From Proteobacteria bacterium HN_bin10 (lineage in GTDB: Bacteria; Pseudomonadota; Alphaproteobacteria; Caulobacterales; Aquidulcibacteraceae), in assembly GCA_002083515.1 (NCBI GenBank), contig LWDN01000022.1, positions 85,564 to 149,563 on the forward strand: a DNA stretch of 64,000 nucleotides, written 5' to 3'. Numbering within the stretch: the stretch's first letter is position 1; each line of letters opens with the position of its first letter. Under the pieces are notes generated by a model, which was given only the letters and a program-made list of their open reading frames with translations, ran no database searches and had not been told where the DNA came from. Position numbers and translations under genes: made by a program. This document shows, piece after piece, positions 18,007 to 27,243 of the stretch.

Positions 18007-20235
18007 ATGGCCCAGATCACAGTGGACGACCCCGCTGACGCGGCAGTCCTGAGCGACAGACCCCAGAGCCGCAGCGCTTTGGCGTTTCTGGTGGGGCTGG
18101 GCGTGGCGGCGTCACTGACCGCGGCCAGCACCATCACGCTGCTGCTCGGCGACGGCTTGGCTGGGGAGAACAACGGGCTTATCCGCGCGTTGCTGATCGC
18201 GAGCCTGGTCATTTCCGCGGGTCTTGCCGGCATCCTCATCCATCGCATCCTGCGCGTCGCCCGCGCTTGGCGAAGCGCCGCGACCGGCGCGCGTCTGCAC
18301 CTGCGGTTCGTCACCTTGTTCAGCCTTGCAGCTCTGGCGCCGGCGATCATCGTCGCGGCGTTTCTCGGGTTCGCGTTCACGCAAGGCTTGGAACGCTGGT
18401 TCAGCCAGCGGGTCGAAAGCACGATCGAGAACGCCGCCGCCGTCGGCGCCGCTTATCTCGATCTCGCCTCCGATGGCCTGCGCGGCGAGGTGCAGGCGAT
18501 GGCCGAAGACCTCAACTTCGCGCGCGCGGGGTTGACCGGCGATCCGTCGCGCTACGCGGCATTCCTTCAGTTGCAAGGAGAACGGCGGGATTTGTCGGCG
18601 GTGTACGTGATCGACGGCGATGCGTCTGTCCTCGCCGGCGGCTCGATCGTCGAGGGCGCGGTTCCTTATCGGCCGCCATCGGCCGAGGCGTTTCAGGCCG
18701 CCGACGCGGGGCAGGTCTCGATCCGCTTCGATCAGGACGGCAACCGTCTGCTCGCGCTCTACAATCTGACGGCCTACAATAACGCCTACGTCTACGTTTC
18801 GAAGCCCATCGCGCCGAACCTAATGGCGCAACTGATCCGTTTCGATGAGTCGGTCGCCGAGTATCGCGCCGCCGGCCAACAGCAGAATGCGCTGCGGGAT
18901 ATGTTCGGGCTGGCCTACTTCTCGACCGCCGTGTTGTTGTTGCTGGCGGCGGGCTGGGTCGGGCTGACCAGCGCCACGCGCGTGGCCGAGCCGATCGGGC
19001 GCCTCGTCGGCGCCGCGCGTCGTGTTGCAGGCGGCGACTTGAAGGCGCGCGTCGCCGTTGGCGAAGAGCGTGACGAGGTCGATGCGCTGGCCAGCGCCTT
19101 CAATCGCATGACGGCGCAGCTCGAAACGCAGAGACGCGATCTGGTGAGCGCGCAAGAAGAAGCCGAGAACCGACGCTCTTTCATCGAAGCGGTGCTCGGC
19201 GGCGTCAGCGCGGGTGTTGTTGGTCTCGATAGCAATGGCCGCATAAGCGCAGCCAATCGCTCAGCCGTGCAGCTTCTGGGCGTCGAGGGTTCGCCGGTCG
19301 GGCGCCGCCTGGTCGACGTCGCGCCCGAGTTTGCCGAACTCCTCAATAAGCCGCCAGGGGAAGCAGCGCCGCAGCGCGTCGACCTGATGCGCGAGGGCGG
19401 ATCGATCAATTTGAGCGTCCGTATGAGCCCCGAGGCGGATGGCGGTCTCGTGCTGACCTTCGACGACATGACCAAGCTTATATCGGCGCAGCGGCAAGAG
19501 GCCTGGAAGGATGTGGCGCGGCGGATCGCCCACGAGATCAAGAACCCGCTAACGCCAATTCAGCTTTCGGCGGAGCGCTTGCGCAAGAAATACGCGGCGG
19601 AGATCAGCTCCGATCCGGAGACGTTTGCGAAATGCACCGACACCATCCTGCGCCAGGTGGCCGACATCGGCCGTATGGTCGATGAGTTCTCCTCGTTCGC
19701 TCGCATGCCGACGCCGATCATGGCGTTCACCGACATCAGCGAAGTCGCCCGATCCGCCGTCTTCGCGCAGCGTCTGGTGTTTCCCGATGTCCGCATCGAG
19801 GTCGAAGGCGCCGAACGTCCCATTGGCCTCGTCAGCGATGAGCGGCTGATCGGTCAGGCGCTATTGAACCTGATCAAGAACGCCAGCGAAAGCGTGCTCG
19901 CGCGCCGCGAGCGTGACGGTGAGCCAAAGGACGGCGCCGTCACGCTGCGCCTACGCGACCTGGACTATGGCGTACAATTCGAGGTGATCGATAATGGGTT
20001 GGGCTTCCCGGAGAAAGATCGCCATCGCTTGATCGAACCGTACGTCACCACGCGCGTGAAGGGTGCGGGGCTGGGCCTCGCCATCGTTGCACGCATCATC
20101 GAAGACCATGGGGGGCTAATTGAGTTGGACGATGCCCCCGGCGGCGGCGCCGGGGCAGTCGTCCGTTTCGTTCTCCCCAAACGCGGCGAAGACGCGGTCG
20201 AGCCCGCTGCAGAACACGCAGGAACCTCCAAATGA
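18007..20235 (+). CDS. ntrY: Membrane sensor kinase NtrY
   Basis: The 742-residue protein has hydrophobic N-terminal segments (about 20-110), a periplasmic sensor part, a further membrane segment near 305-325, then HAMP (RVAEPIGRLVGAARRVAGGDL), PAS (about 395-480), a phosphoacceptor site H509 in HEIKNPLTPIQL and HATPase motifs (NLIKNASE, IDNGLGF, GAGLGLAIVARI). NtrY pairs with NtrX in nitrogen, redox and envelope responses of alphaproteobacteria. It follows ntrC by 61 bases and overlaps ntrX as ATGA. Confidence 0.95.
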   Translation: MAQITVDDPADAAVLSDRPQSRSALAFLVGLGVAASLTAASTITLLLGDGLAGENNGLIRALLIASLVISAGLAGILIHRILRVARAWRSAATGARLHLRFVTLFSLAALAPAIIVAAFLGFAFTQGLERWFSQRVESTIENAAAVGAAYLDLASDGLRGEVQAMAEDLNFARAGLTGDPSRYAAFLQLQGERRDLSAVYVIDGDASVLAGGSIVEGAVPYRPPSAEAFQAADAGQVSIRFDQDGNRLLALYNLTAYNNAYVYVSKPIAPNLMAQLIRFDESVAEYRAAGQQQNALRDMFGLAYFSTAVLLLLAAGWVGLTSATRVAEPIGRLVGAARRVAGGDLKARVAVGEERDEVDALASAFNRMTAQLETQRRDLVSAQEEAENRRSFIEAVLGGVSAGVVGLDSNGRISAANRSAVQLLGVEGSPVGRRLVDVAPEFAELLNKPPGEAAPQRVDLMREGGSINLSVRMSPEADGGLVLTFDDMTKLISAQRQEAWKDVARRIAHEIKNPLTPIQLSAERLRKKYAAEISSDPETFAKCTDTILRQVADIGRMVDEFSSFARMPTPIMAFTDISEVARSAVFAQRLVFPDVRIEVEGAERPIGLVSDERLIGQALLNLIKNASESVLARRERDGEPKDGAVTLRLRDLDYGVQFEVIDNGLGFPEKDRHRLIEPYVTTRVKGAGLGLAIVARIIEDHGGLIELDDAPGGGAGAVVRFVLPKRGEDAVEPAAEHAGTSK

Positions 20236-21626
20236 CCCAGGACATCCTTGTCGTCGATGACGAAGCCGACATTCGCGATCTCATTTCCGGAATCTTGGAA
20301 GATGACGGACACCAGGTGCGAACGGCGCGCGACAGCGACGAGGCTTTGGCTGCCTTCGCCAAACGCAAACCGTCGCTTATCGTGCTCGACATCTGGCTGC
20401 AGGGCAGCCGCATGGACGGCCTCGATCTGCTCGCCAATTTCAAGGATATCGACCCGGACATGCCGGTGATCGTCATCTCCGGTCACGGCACCATCGAAAC
20501 GGCGGTGGCGGCGATCCGCAAGGGCGCCTACGATTTCGTCGAGAAGCCCTTCACCGCCGATCGTCTGTTGCTGGTGGTGGCGCGCGCGCTCGAAGCGACC
20601 CGGTTGAAGCGCGAGAACGCGGAATTGAAGTCGAAGTCGGCGGCGAGCGACAATTTGATCGGCTCCTCCGCGGTGATGGCGAGCTTGCGCGCCGCCATCG
20701 ATCGGGTGGCGCAGACCAACTCCCGCGTTCTCATCACCGGTCCCGCTGGCGCCGGCAAGGAGCTGATCGCCCGGCTCCTCCATGAACGCAGCCCGCGCGC
20801 GGGCGGTCCGTTCGTCGCGATCAACGCCGCCTCGATCGCACCCGATCGGATGGAGAGCGAAATTTTCGGCGAGGAGGGTCCCGACGGACGACCGAAGAAA
20901 ATCGGCGTCTTCGAGCAGGCCCATGTCGGAACCCTGTTTCTGGACGAAGTGAGCGACATGCCGCTCGAGACGCAGTCGAAGATTCTGCGCGTACTGGTTG
21001 AGCAGCGCTTCCGGCGCCTCCACGGCGCCAACGACGTGCAAGTCAATGTGCGCGTTGTCTCGTCGAGTTCGCGGGATTTGACCAGCGACATCGCCAATGG
21101 CCGTTTCCGTGAAGATCTATACCATCGTCTCAACGTAGTGCCGTTGCGCGCACCGAGCCTGGCGGAACGCCGGGAAGACATTCCAGAGCTTGCCGGCTAT
21201 TTCGTAGGCAGGCTCGCCGGCATGTCCGGCGTGCCGGCTCGGCAGATCGGCGAGGACGCGCTGGCGGCGCTGCAGGCGGCGGAGTGGCCCGGCAATGTGC
21301 GTCAGTTGCGCAATGTCATCGAACGCATTCTCATTCTGGCGACCGGCGATCCGAACACGCCGGTGACGGTCGACACGCTGCCGCCGGACGCCTGGCCGCA
21401 GGCCGGCTTCTCGAAGCATGACGGGCTGCAGCAGGTCATCGGCCTGCCGTTGAGAGACGCGCGCGAGCGGTTCGAGCGCGAGTACCTCAACGTCCAGATC
21501 ACGCGCTTCGGCGGCAACATCTCGCGGACCGCGGCCTTCATCGGCATGGAACGCTCGGCGCTGCATCGGAAGCTGAAATCTTTGGGCGTCGATCCGCCGG
21601 GGCGTAACGGCACAGAGGCCGAATGA
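20232..21626 (+). CDS. ntrX: Response regulator NtrX
   Basis: The 464-residue protein has a receiver domain (D53, K105), an AAA+ domain with Walker A GPAGAGKE (170-177) and intact Walker B LFLDEV (235-240), and a C-terminal Fis helix-turn-helix (GGNISRTAAFIGMERSALHRKLKSL). After IFGEEG the loop is PDGRPKKIGVFEQ, without GAFTGA, as is usual for NtrX, which need not act through sigma54. It overlaps both neighbours by 4 bases, so ntrY, ntrX and dat form one coupled unit. Confidence 0.95.
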   Translation: MTQDILVVDDEADIRDLISGILEDDGHQVRTARDSDEALAAFAKRKPSLIVLDIWLQGSRMDGLDLLANFKDIDPDMPVIVISGHGTIETAVAAIRKGAYDFVEKPFTADRLLLVVARALEATRLKRENAELKSKSAASDNLIGSSAVMASLRAAIDRVAQTNSRVLITGPAGAGKELIARLLHERSPRAGGPFVAINAASIAPDRMESEIFGEEGPDGRPKKIGVFEQAHVGTLFLDEVSDMPLETQSKILRVLVEQRFRRLHGANDVQVNVRVVSSSSRDLTSDIANGRFREDLYHRLNVVPLRAPSLAERREDIPELAGYFVGRLAGMSGVPARQIGEDALAALQAAEWPGNVRQLRNVIERILILATGDPNTPVTVDTLPPDAWPQAGFSKHDGLQQVIGLPLRDARERFEREYLNVQITRFGGNISRTAAFIGMERSALHRKLKSLGVDPPGRNGTEAE

Positions 21627-22468
21627 GCCGCATCGCTTACGTCGACGGCGCCTATGTGCCGCTGCGCAGAGCGGCGGTGTCGATCAGAGATCGCGGCTTT
21701 CAGTTCGCGGATTCTATCTATGAAGTGTGGGCCCTGCGCGGCGGGCGCCTCTTCGATGCCGAAGCCCACATGGCGCGTCTCCAGCGATCGCTTGCGGAAC
21801 TGCGCATTACCCCGCCGATGGGAGAAGCTTCGCTCTGGGCCGTAATGCGCGAAACGATGAGGCGCAACTGGGTGCGCGATGGCATTGTCTATGTGCAGAT
21901 CAGCCGCGGCGCCGCCAACCGCGATCATGTTTTTCCCCCGCCAGACACCAAGGCAACACTTGTCGTCACCGCGAAGAATCTCGATCGCCACGCCATCGCG
22001 CTGCGCGCCGGAAGCGGCGTCAAAGTGATCAGTCTCCCTGAGACGCGGTGGGCGCGGCGCGACATCAAGTCGGTCAATCTCCTCCCAAACGTCTTGGCCC
22101 GACAGACCGCGAAGGAAAGTGGCGCGTTCGAGGCGTGGCTCGTGGATGCAGAGGGCCTGGTCACCGAAGGCACATCGTCGAACGCCTGGATCGTCGACGC
22201 AGCAGGCGTGCTGCGCACCCGCCCGCTGTCACACGACATTCTCCACGGGGTGACGCGCGCCGCCATCCTCCAATTGGCGCAGGAGCGGCAGCTGCGTATT
22301 GAAGAACGCGCGTTCACATTGGACGAGGCGAAGGCTGCGCGCGAAGCGTTCATCACAGCCGCATCCAATGCCGCCACCGCCGTGATCGAAATCGACGGCG
22401 TCACTATCGGCGACGGCAGACCCGGTCCTGTCACACAAGCATTGCGCGCCGCCTATTTGGGCGTTTGA
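21623..22468 (+). CDS. dat: D-amino-acid transaminase, PLP class IV
   Basis: The 281-residue protein starts YVDGAYVPLRRAAVSIRDRGFQFADSIYEV, the class IV signature, and has the PLP lysine in RRDIKSVNLLPNVLA and EGTSSNAWIV for cofactor phosphate binding. D-amino-acid transaminase fits better than branched-chain aminotransferase by the N-terminal pattern and by synteny: dat lies between ntrX and hfq in many alphaproteobacteria. It interconverts D-alanine and D-glutamate for peptidoglycan. Substrate choice is inferred. Confidence 0.88.
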   Translation: MSRIAYVDGAYVPLRRAAVSIRDRGFQFADSIYEVWALRGGRLFDAEAHMARLQRSLAELRITPPMGEASLWAVMRETMRRNWVRDGIVYVQISRGAANRDHVFPPPDTKATLVVTAKNLDRHAIALRAGSGVKVISLPETRWARRDIKSVNLLPNVLARQTAKESGAFEAWLVDAEGLVTEGTSSNAWIVDAAGVLRTRPLSHDILHGVTRAAILQLAQERQLRIEERAFTLDEAKAAREAFITAASNAATAVIEIDGVTIGDGRPGPVTQALRAAYLGV

Positions 22469-22580
22469 CACAAAATCGGGTCCGTTGCGGTTGGCGAACG
22501 GCGCGGCTCACCCTATAGCTGGCGCCGCAGCTCCGCGTTCGACGGGGCGCGATAAAACTCACGCAACATGGGGCGACACC

Positions 22581-22832
22581 ATGGATAAGAAGCAAAACCT
22601 CCAGGACACGTTTCTGAACGCCGTCCGCAAAGCCAAGACCCCGCTCACGATCTTCCTGGTCAACGGGGTAAAACTGCAGGGCGTCGTGACCTGGTTCGAC
22701 AATTTCTGCGTGCTGCTGCGCCGCGACGGCCAGGTGCAGCTCGTCTACAAGCACGCGATCTCCACCATCATGCCCGGCGCGCCGGTGCAGCTCTTCGAAA
22801 ACGACAAGGCTCTCGATGAAGCCGACGGCTGA
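22581..22832 (+). CDS. hfq: RNA chaperone Hfq
   Basis: The 83-residue protein is a compact Hfq: MDKKQNLQDTFLNAVRK, Sm1 motif TIFLVNGVKLQGVVTWFDNFCVLL and Sm2 motif VYKHAISTIMP. It forms a hexameric ring that pairs small RNAs with mRNAs. The ATG at 22581 is chosen by homology; in-frame codons run further upstream but do not encode Hfq sequence. The last 17 bases overlap hflX, so hfq and hflX are cotranslated. Confidence 0.97.
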   Translation: MDKKQNLQDTFLNAVRKAKTPLTIFLVNGVKLQGVVTWFDNFCVLLRRDGQVQLVYKHAISTIMPGAPVQLFENDKALDEADG

Positions 22833-24168
22833 TACGCCGCTCAAAGATCTGAACAAGGCCATCGTCCTGCGCCCGCTCGCGAGCGCGGAAGAGAGCGTTC
22901 GTGACGGCGAAGCGCGTTTGCTGGAGGCGGTGGGCTTAGCGCAAGCGCTGGGACTTGAGGTCGTCAGCGCCGAAGCCGCGCCGCTTCGTCAGATCAGCCC
23001 GCGCGCCTATTTCGGTTCGGGCCGCGTCGAGCGCATGAAGGACCAGAGCGAGCAACTTGGCGCCGGCGTGATCGTCGTGGACGCCGCTCTCTCGCCGGTG
23101 CAGCAGCGCAATCTCGAAACCGACATCGGCTCCAAGGTGATCGACCGCACGGGCTTGATCCTCGAAATCTTCGGCCTGCGGGCGCGCACCAAGGAGGGCA
23201 AGCTGCAGGTCGAACTGGCGCGGCAAGGCTACGAGCGCTCGCGGCTGGTGCGCACCTGGACGCACTTGGAACGCCAGCGCGGCGGCTTGGGCAAGACCGG
23301 CGGCCCTGGCGAAACCCAGATCGAACTCGATCGCCGCATCATCGCCGACCGCATCATCAAGCTGAAGAAAGAGCTTGAGGACGTGCGCCGCACACGCGGC
23401 CTGCAGCGCCGTGCGCGCTCGCGCGCCGGCCTGCCGGCGGTGGTGCTGGTGGGCTATACAAACGCGGGCAAATCGACGCTGTTCAATCGCCTCACACAAG
23501 CTGGCGTGTTGGCCAAGGACATGCTGTTCGCGACGCTCGATCCCACCGCGCGGCAGGTGAAGCTGCCCAGCGGGCGCGCCGTGATCATGAGCGATACAGT
23601 CGGCTTCATCTCCGATCTGCCGCACGAATTGGTGGAGAGCTTCCGCGCCACGCTGGAAGCGGTGACGGAAGCGGACTTGCTCGTGCATGTGCGCGACATC
23701 GCGCACCCGCAAAGCGAAGATCAGAAGGCCGATGTGCTCGCCGTGTTGACGCAGCTGGCCAAGGATTCCGGCGGAAAATCGCCGCCCATATTGGAGGCCT
23801 GGAACAAGATCGATCTGCTCGACGAGGCGACGCGCATCGGGCGTCTCCGGCGGGCGGAGGCGGCGGGGCAGGGGCAGGGCGCCCTGCCCCCTGTCGCGCT
23901 CTCGGCCGAGACGGGGGAGGGCGTGGACGCCCTGCTCGCGGCTATCGATCGCGCCGCCTTCTCCGCCACGCGCGTCATCGCCCTCACCTTGCCGCCGGAC
24001 GATGCCGGCCGCGTGCGTGCGCAAATCGCGTCACTGGGCAAAATCCTCGACGAAAGCACCGACGAGCACGGTCATCACACCCTGCGGGCGGAGTTGTTGA
24101 TCGAAGACGCGGCGCGGTTCGCACCGTTTGAGCCCCTGCCCGAAGAAATGCGGCTGGCGGCGGAGTAA
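22816..24168 (+). CDS. hflX: Ribosome-splitting GTPase HflX
   Basis: The 450-residue protein has the HflX N-terminal domain (ARAYFGSGRVERMKD, IVVDAALSPVQQRNLE), the glycine-rich segment GLGKTGGPGETQIELDRR, a coiled helix and a G domain with Walker A GYTNAGKSTLFN, DTVGFI and NKID. HflX rescues stalled ribosomes and is typically encoded after hfq. The ATG overlaps hfq in another frame. A GC-rich repeat follows 12 bases after the stop. Confidence 0.96.
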   Translation: MKPTADTPLKDLNKAIVLRPLASAEESVRDGEARLLEAVGLAQALGLEVVSAEAAPLRQISPRAYFGSGRVERMKDQSEQLGAGVIVVDAALSPVQQRNLETDIGSKVIDRTGLILEIFGLRARTKEGKLQVELARQGYERSRLVRTWTHLERQRGGLGKTGGPGETQIELDRRIIADRIIKLKKELEDVRRTRGLQRRARSRAGLPAVVLVGYTNAGKSTLFNRLTQAGVLAKDMLFATLDPTARQVKLPSGRAVIMSDTVGFISDLPHELVESFRATLEAVTEADLLVHVRDIAHPQSEDQKADVLAVLTQLAKDSGGKSPPILEAWNKIDLLDEATRIGRLRRAEAAGQGQGALPPVALSAETGEGVDALLAAIDRAAFSATRVIALTLPPDDAGRVRAQIASLGKILDESTDEHGHHTLRAELLIEDAARFAPFEPLPEEMRLAAE

Positions 24169-24180
24169 GCGCCGCAGGAG

Positions 24181-24291
24181 CCCTTCCCCCTTGTGCGGAA
24201 GGGCAGGGATGGGGGTGCGGGCGGCAGCTTCTCCGGAAGAACACCGCCGTTACCCCCACCCCCGGCCCCGCCCCACAAGGGGGCGGGGAGT
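24181..24291. repeat. Family B REPIN-like element (hflX-mpl gap)
   Basis: Two inverted modules face each other, each a C/G-run hairpin around CTTG/CAAG followed by a tail of the type CCGGGGATGGGGGTG. The whole element is closely similar, in opposite orientation, to 57628-57745 inside the E2 acyltransferase frame. It fills the space between the convergent genes and could act as a bidirectional terminator. Confidence 0.85.
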
Positions 24292-25694
24292 CATTTGCGC
24301 TGCAGCCGCTCCACCAATTCCGCAGCAAACACCGAGAGCGTATCGTCGCGCGCGCCCATCACCACGATGCGGTCGCCGGGCTCGGCCAGTTCGAGCAGCT
24401 TGTCGCCGCAAGCGCCGCGTTCGGCGAAGGCCATCGCCTGCAGGCCGCGCGCACGAACGCCAGCGACGATGTGTTCGCTGGTGACGCTGCGATCGACGGT
24501 GCCGCCGAAATAGACCGGATCGGGCATGATCAGCACGTCGTCGTCCGTCATGTTGCGTGCGAAGCAATCGATGAATTCCTGCCGCATCAGCTTCAGCGGC
24601 CCGTACCCGTGCGGCTGGAACATGATCAGCAGCCGGCCTGGAAACGCGTGCAGCGTCGCAAGCGTGGCGGTGATCTTATCGGGATTGTGCCCGAAATCGT
24701 CGATCACGGTGACGCCGCCGGCTTTGCCGACGACCTCCAGGCGGCGCTTGGTGCCGGAAAAGCCTTTCAGCGCTTCGGCGGCGTCCTTCAGCGAAAGCCC
24801 ATAGGCGCGCGCCGCCGAGAGCGCGGCGAGCGCGTTGGAGACGTTGTGTTCGCCGGGCACGGCGAGATCGACGCTGGCGGATGCGCGTGTTTCCTTCTCC
24901 AGCACATCGAACGAGACGCCATCCGGCGCCAGGCGGATTGCAGCGCAATGCAGATCGGCGAGACCGGAGCGGAGGGCATAGGTGCGGGTGCGCACCTTCG
25001 ACTTGATGACGAGCGCCGCGGTCTCCTCGTTGTCGAGATTTAAGACTGCGATCTCGGCCTTGTTGACGAAGCCGCCGAACAGCGCCCGCAGCTCATCCAT
25101 GCTCTTGTGGTCGAGGGCGATGTTGTTGACGACGGCAATGGTCGGCTCATAGCGGGCGATGGAGCCGTCGCTTTCGTCAACTTCGCTCACGAACGCATCG
25201 CCACGGCCAACGAGCGCGCTGGCGAACAGCGCCTCCGGTGTGACGAAATTCTTCATCACCGCACCGTTCATCACCGTGGGATCGCGGCCGGCGCGATGCA
25301 GCAGCCAGGCGATCATGGCGGTGGTTGTGCTCTTGCCGCTGGTGCCGGCGACGCCGATGCGCACCGGCGCGCCGTTGAAGAGCTCCGCCAGCAGCTCCGG
25401 GCGTTTCATGTCGCGCGCGCCGACGCGCTTGGCGGCGACCACATCGCCCACGGTGTCCTCGACCGCAGCCGAGCGCACCAGGATCTGGTCGGCGCTGACG
25501 ATGCCGGAACCGTCCTGCGGGAAGAGGGCGATGCCTTGGGCTTTCAGGTATTCGAACTTCGCCCCCAGGCGGCCCTGATCGAGCGAACGGTCGGAGCCCG
25601 CCACCTCGTGGCCGCGCGCGCGCAGGATCAGCGCCAGCGGCAGCATGCCCGAGCCGCCAATGCCGCTCATGAAATAGGATTTGGCCTGACTCAT
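24291..25694 (-). CDS. Mur ligase of the MurC/Mpl type
   Basis: The 467-residue protein shows all Mur ligase landmarks: N-terminal GIGGSGMLPLA, ATP loop GVAGTSGKSTTTAM, central EVDESDGS and the C-terminal ligase motif VIDDFGHNPDKI. It joins an amino acid or peptide to UDP-MurNAc. Either MurC (L-alanine) or Mpl (recycled murein tripeptide) is possible. Its divergent neighbour is an LD-carboxypeptidase, also a murein-recycling enzyme, and it is outside any dcw cluster, which favours Mpl. The assignment to Mpl is inference. Confidence 0.85.
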   Translation of the reverse strand: MSQAKSYFMSGIGGSGMLPLALILRARGHEVAGSDRSLDQGRLGAKFEYLKAQGIALFPQDGSGIVSADQILVRSAAVEDTVGDVVAAKRVGARDMKRPELLAELFNGAPVRIGVAGTSGKSTTTAMIAWLLHRAGRDPTVMNGAVMKNFVTPEALFASALVGRGDAFVSEVDESDGSIARYEPTIAVVNNIALDHKSMDELRALFGGFVNKAEIAVLNLDNEETAALVIKSKVRTRTYALRSGLADLHCAAIRLAPDGVSFDVLEKETRASASVDLAVPGEHNVSNALAALSAARAYGLSLKDAAEALKGFSGTKRRLEVVGKAGGVTVIDDFGHNPDKITATLATLHAFPGRLLIMFQPHGYGPLKLMRQEFIDCFARNMTDDDVLIMPDPVYFGGTVDRSVTSEHIVAGVRARGLQAMAFAERGACGDKLLELAEPGDRIVVMGARDDTLSVFAAELVERLQRK

Positions 25695-25750
25695 TTGGCG
25701 CGGTTATGACGAGAAACGCCGGCACCCGGCAAGGACGCGAACGCAGCACC

Positions 25751-26593
25751 ATGGCCCCATCGCTCCGCATTGGCGTTGTCGCGCCCGGCACGCGCATCGA
25801 GCCGGAACTGGCGGCCCGGCTCAAGGCCTTCGCGGCGGACAGTTTCCTGGATCGCGCGCCGGAGATCGTTGTCCATCCGCAATGTTTCCTGAGCGCCGGA
25901 CATTTCGCCGGCGACGACGACGCGCGGCTGAAGGCGTTCGTCGACTACGCCAACGATCCCGCACTTGACGCGATCTGGTTCGCCCGCGGCGGCTATGGCG
26001 CATGCAGGATCGCCGAAGCGGCGCTGAGCCAACTCAACGGCGCGTCGCGGATGAAAACCTATCTCGGCTACAGCGACAACGGCGCCATCACCGGCGGCCT
26101 CTATGCGCGCGGCTATTCCAACGTGGCGCACGGGCCCATTCCCATCGATATGACCAGGGCAGGCGGCGAGGGGGCGGTGAAGAGGGCGCTCAACTGGCTC
26201 ATCGACCGCTCCCCCGAGAGCCTCGAACTCGGCGTCATGTTCGACGCCAAATGCGCGGCGTTCAACATCACCGTTCTGCAATCGATTTTGGGCACCTCGC
26301 TCGAACCGGATTTGAGCGGCCACGTGCTGATGCTGGAGGATGTAGGGGAGTATCTCTACCGGCTCGATCGCGCCCTCTTCCAGATCACCTCCTCCGCCAA
26401 CGTGCGGCGCGTGAAGGGGATCAAGCTCGGGCGCGTTTCGGACGTCCCGGAGAACGACAAACCGTTCGGCGCGACCGCCGAGGAGATGATGCGCTATTGG
26501 TGCGACCGCGCCGGCATCGCGTATCTCGGCCGCGCGGATATCGGGCACGATGTTGAGAACAAGGTGGTGCCGTTTGGGGCTTTGAAGAAATGA
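25751..26593 (+). CDS. ldcA: LD-carboxypeptidase, peptidase family S66
   Basis: The 280-residue cytosolic enzyme contains the S66 features: nucleophile region ARGGYGACRI ... YLGYSDNGAI (Ser in GYSD), Glu in MLEDVGEYLYRLDR and His in the C-terminal ADIGHDVENKVVPFG, together forming the Ser-Glu-His triad. It removes the terminal D-alanine from recycled tetrapeptides, providing the substrate for Mpl. ATG 25751 gives the canonical start before RIGVVAPGTRI. It is divergent from the Mur ligase by 56 bases. Confidence 0.9.
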   Translation: MAPSLRIGVVAPGTRIEPELAARLKAFAADSFLDRAPEIVVHPQCFLSAGHFAGDDDARLKAFVDYANDPALDAIWFARGGYGACRIAEAALSQLNGASRMKTYLGYSDNGAITGGLYARGYSNVAHGPIPIDMTRAGGEGAVKRALNWLIDRSPESLELGVMFDAKCAAFNITVLQSILGTSLEPDLSGHVLMLEDVGEYLYRLDRALFQITSSANVRRVKGIKLGRVSDVPENDKPFGATAEEMMRYWCDRAGIAYLGRADIGHDVENKVVPFGALKK

Positions 26594-26682
26594 GCGAATG
26601 GCGAGTGGCGAATAGGGACGACGCGCAGCCGTCGCGAGCGGCGCGACCCGCTCTATTCGCTATTTGCTACTCACTATTCGCT
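26592..26682. repeat. Inverted arms made of a 7-bp tandem repeat (GCGAATA)
   Basis: Left arm 26592-26616 and right arm 26653-26682 are inverted runs of degenerate heptamers of type GCGAATA/GCGAGTG/GCAAATA. It begins at the ldcA stop codon. The plan equals that at 4122-4206 with a different heptamer. Confidence 0.75.
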
Positions 26683-27243
26683 TCCCCGAAGGGAGGAGCG
26701 GGGCGCGCGATCCGCGCCGTTCGGCATTAGTGGGGTGCAAAGCTCATGTCCGAACTTCGCTGCGCGCTTCGCGCGCCCCGCTGCGATCTCTTCTCGTCAG
26801 GCCTTGGGTCGCTATTTGCGCAGGTGAAACCCTAAGTCCCCGACGGCGTGCGGGCCTGCCATGGTCCTGGACCCCGACGCTTTTGTGTGCGCAACCTGTA
26901 GCAGATCGCACTCACGCCGGCTCAATCACGCTTCGATCGCGTTCCTCGCATTCGCTTGGCTCGGCTAGCCGTGTGAACCTCCCGTGCGAGGGACGGAGGG
27001 ATGATACGGGCGCGTCAATTCCGTCGGATAAATTTGGGCATCTTTTTTGTAAGCGGTTGATTTTAATCGGCGCGTGCTACGGGAGCTTTGGGATGGACGG
27101 GGTGCGTATGCCCGGATCGCACGCTGCCCGGCCAAGCACGCACCCATCGTCGGGCCCGTAATGCGACCGCTGACCTTTTCTTTTCGACGGATGACGTGCT
27201 GGAGGCGCCGCCAACCGGTGCTAGCTTGAGAGCGGAGATTGGA
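26594..27243. other. 650-bp intergenic region with no supported gene
   Basis: After the heptamer element the sequence holds no frame with convincing codon use, no tRNA and no RNA family that I can recognise. A short T-run (TCTTTTTTG, near 27042) and a locally AT-richer stretch at 27025-27070 precede the lipoprotein gene and may contain its promoter. Confidence 0.5.

Noticed and set aside
24181..24291. CRISPR-like or tandem repeat array in the G/C-run region
   Set aside because: There are only two facing modules, no regular spacers and no cas genes nearby.
26594..27243. A structured RNA (6S, SRP RNA, tmRNA or RNase P RNA) in the 650-bp gap
   Set aside because: None of the conserved cores of these RNAs could be found on either strand by eye; a covariance-model search would be needed to settle it.
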